Source of the DNA: Bacteroidota bacterium
Lineage (GTDB): Bacteria > Bacteroidota > Bacteroidia > Flavobacteriales > Flavobacteriaceae
Length of the DNA stretch: 64,000 bases
Direction of reading: 5' to 3'
Assembly: GCA_029557895.1 (NCBI GenBank)
Contig: JAKQHT010000024.1
Coordinates: 1-64,000, forward strand
Shown here: positions 63,507 through 64,000 of the stretch, in pieces
Numbering within the stretch: the first letter of the stretch is position 1
Layout: every line of letters begins with the position of its first letter
Translations under genes and position numbers: made by a program
Notes under the pieces: model-generated
The model's database searches: none
What the model saw: only the letters and a program-made list of their open reading frames with translations
Told to the model about the DNA's origin: nothing

Positions 63507-64000
63507 ATGTCGCCCACAACCATCCTTTTGTTGATAGCCGCATACTTCGGCCTTTTGATTTTAATATCCTTTTTCACGGGAAAGAACAGCGATAACGATA
63601 CGTTCTTCAAGGCCAACAAGCAATCGCCTTGGTATGTAGTGGCTTTTGGGATGATTGGCGCCTCTCTTTCTGGGGTAACATTCATATCGGTGCCTGGATG
63701 GGTAGAAGCTTCAAAATTCGGGTATTACCAAGTGGTTCTGGGCTATATTTTAGGCTATGCCGTTGTGGGTCTTATCTTGTTGCCGCTATATTACAGACTG
63801 AATCTTACCACGATATATACCTATCTGGAAGAACGTTACGGCACGTTTTCCTACAAGACCGGAGCCTTGTTCTTCATACTTTCAAGAACCATAGGCGCCA
63901 GTTTCAGATTGTATCTGGTGGCTATCGTTTTGCAGAGCCTTGTTTTTGACAGTCTGAATATCCCATTTTGGGCAACAGTGTCCATTACCATAGCACTCAT
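63507..64000 (+). CDS. Sodium:solute symporter (N-terminal part, cut by window end)
   Basis: The N-terminal 164 residues of a sodium:solute symporter (SSS family) that continues past the window. TM1 [19 protein letters not shown], then the conserved [20 protein letters not shown] and [12 protein letters not shown] (sodium-site helix), [14 protein letters not shown] and YTYLEERYG. Start ATG at 63507. The substrate class (sugar, proline, choline-like) cannot be told from this part. Confidence 0.88.
   Translation, partial: MSPTTILLLIAAYFGLLILISFFTGKNSDNDTFFKANKQSPWYVVAFGMIGASLSGVTFISVPGWVEASKFGYYQVVLGYILGYAVVGLILLPLYYRLNLTTIYTYLEERYGTFSYKTGALFFILSRTIGASFRLYLVAIVLQSLVFDSLNIPFWATVSITIAL

Overview
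The window is chromosomal DNA of a member of the Bacteroidota, almost certainly the family Flavobacteriaceae. Three kinds of evidence support this. The promoters match the Bacteroidota -7 box TAnnTTTG, often ending a few bases before a start codon. Two proteins carry type IX secretion (T9SS) C-terminal sorting domains. Lineage-restricted families are present (DUF5606, DUF4295, DUF6686, DUF2911, a long SecA without a zinc tail, bacillithiol synthase BshC). The DNA is AT-rich and densely coding. I saw no rRNA or tRNA gene, insertion sequence or prophage.

Layout. 1-1722: a type II-like CRISPR adaptation module, cas1-cas2 on the minus strand. A repeat-like sequence lies at the left edge, and a second, different repeat-like pair lies upstream of cas1; no cas9 is next to cas1. 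1723-4360: housekeeping genes (DUF5606 protein, def, ruvX, dapD). 4402-12417: a lipopolysaccharide core/outer glycan locus (LPS-kinase-like protein, GT9, several GT2, a GT4, a DUF616 protein, a polysaccharide deacetylase) with repeated strand switches. 12407-21475: tsaC, cca, ctaA, a pRiA4b Orf3-like protein, a cobalamin adenosyltransferase, a DUF2795 protein, secA and a cupin lipoprotein. 21541-27503: a methyltransferase, a DUF6686 protein, an ECF sigma/anti-sigma/secreted-protein operon, and a DUF2911-meaB pair. 27582-32145: an ArnC/ArnT-like lipid glycosylation cassette (epimerase, GT2, duplicated LAB_N membrane protein, GT83-type transferase, PAP2 phosphatase). 32145-38688: a small acidic protein, a MATE transporter, a nitronate monooxygenase, a T9SS-exported subtilase, mnmA and a YwqK-type protein. 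38761-48428: yidC, pyrG, an operon of guaA, a LysM/periplasmic-binding fusion, OsmC and an ExoX-C-like protein, then bshC. 48542-58497: M14 peptidase, rimO, beta-lactamase-fold lipoprotein, ftsY, the rpmB-rpmG-DUF4295 ribosomal operon, cinA, an Hpt protein, an FAH-family hydrolase and a 3'-5' exonuclease. 58498-64000: a 600-base gap, a T9SS cargo protein, an E2 acyltransferase, GT2, recR, and the start of a sodium:solute symporter cut by the window end.

Most of this is ordinary flavobacterial core genome with an envelope-glycan emphasis. The least routine parts are the CRISPR module without an adjacent effector, the ECF operon with its AAC-N16-CGTC candidate autoregulatory promoter and repeat-bearing secreted protein, the duplicated LAB_N protein in the lipid-glycosylation cassette, and a set of promoters placed so close to start codons that the mRNAs should be leaderless. 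All functional statements rest on reading motifs by eye; no database search was run.
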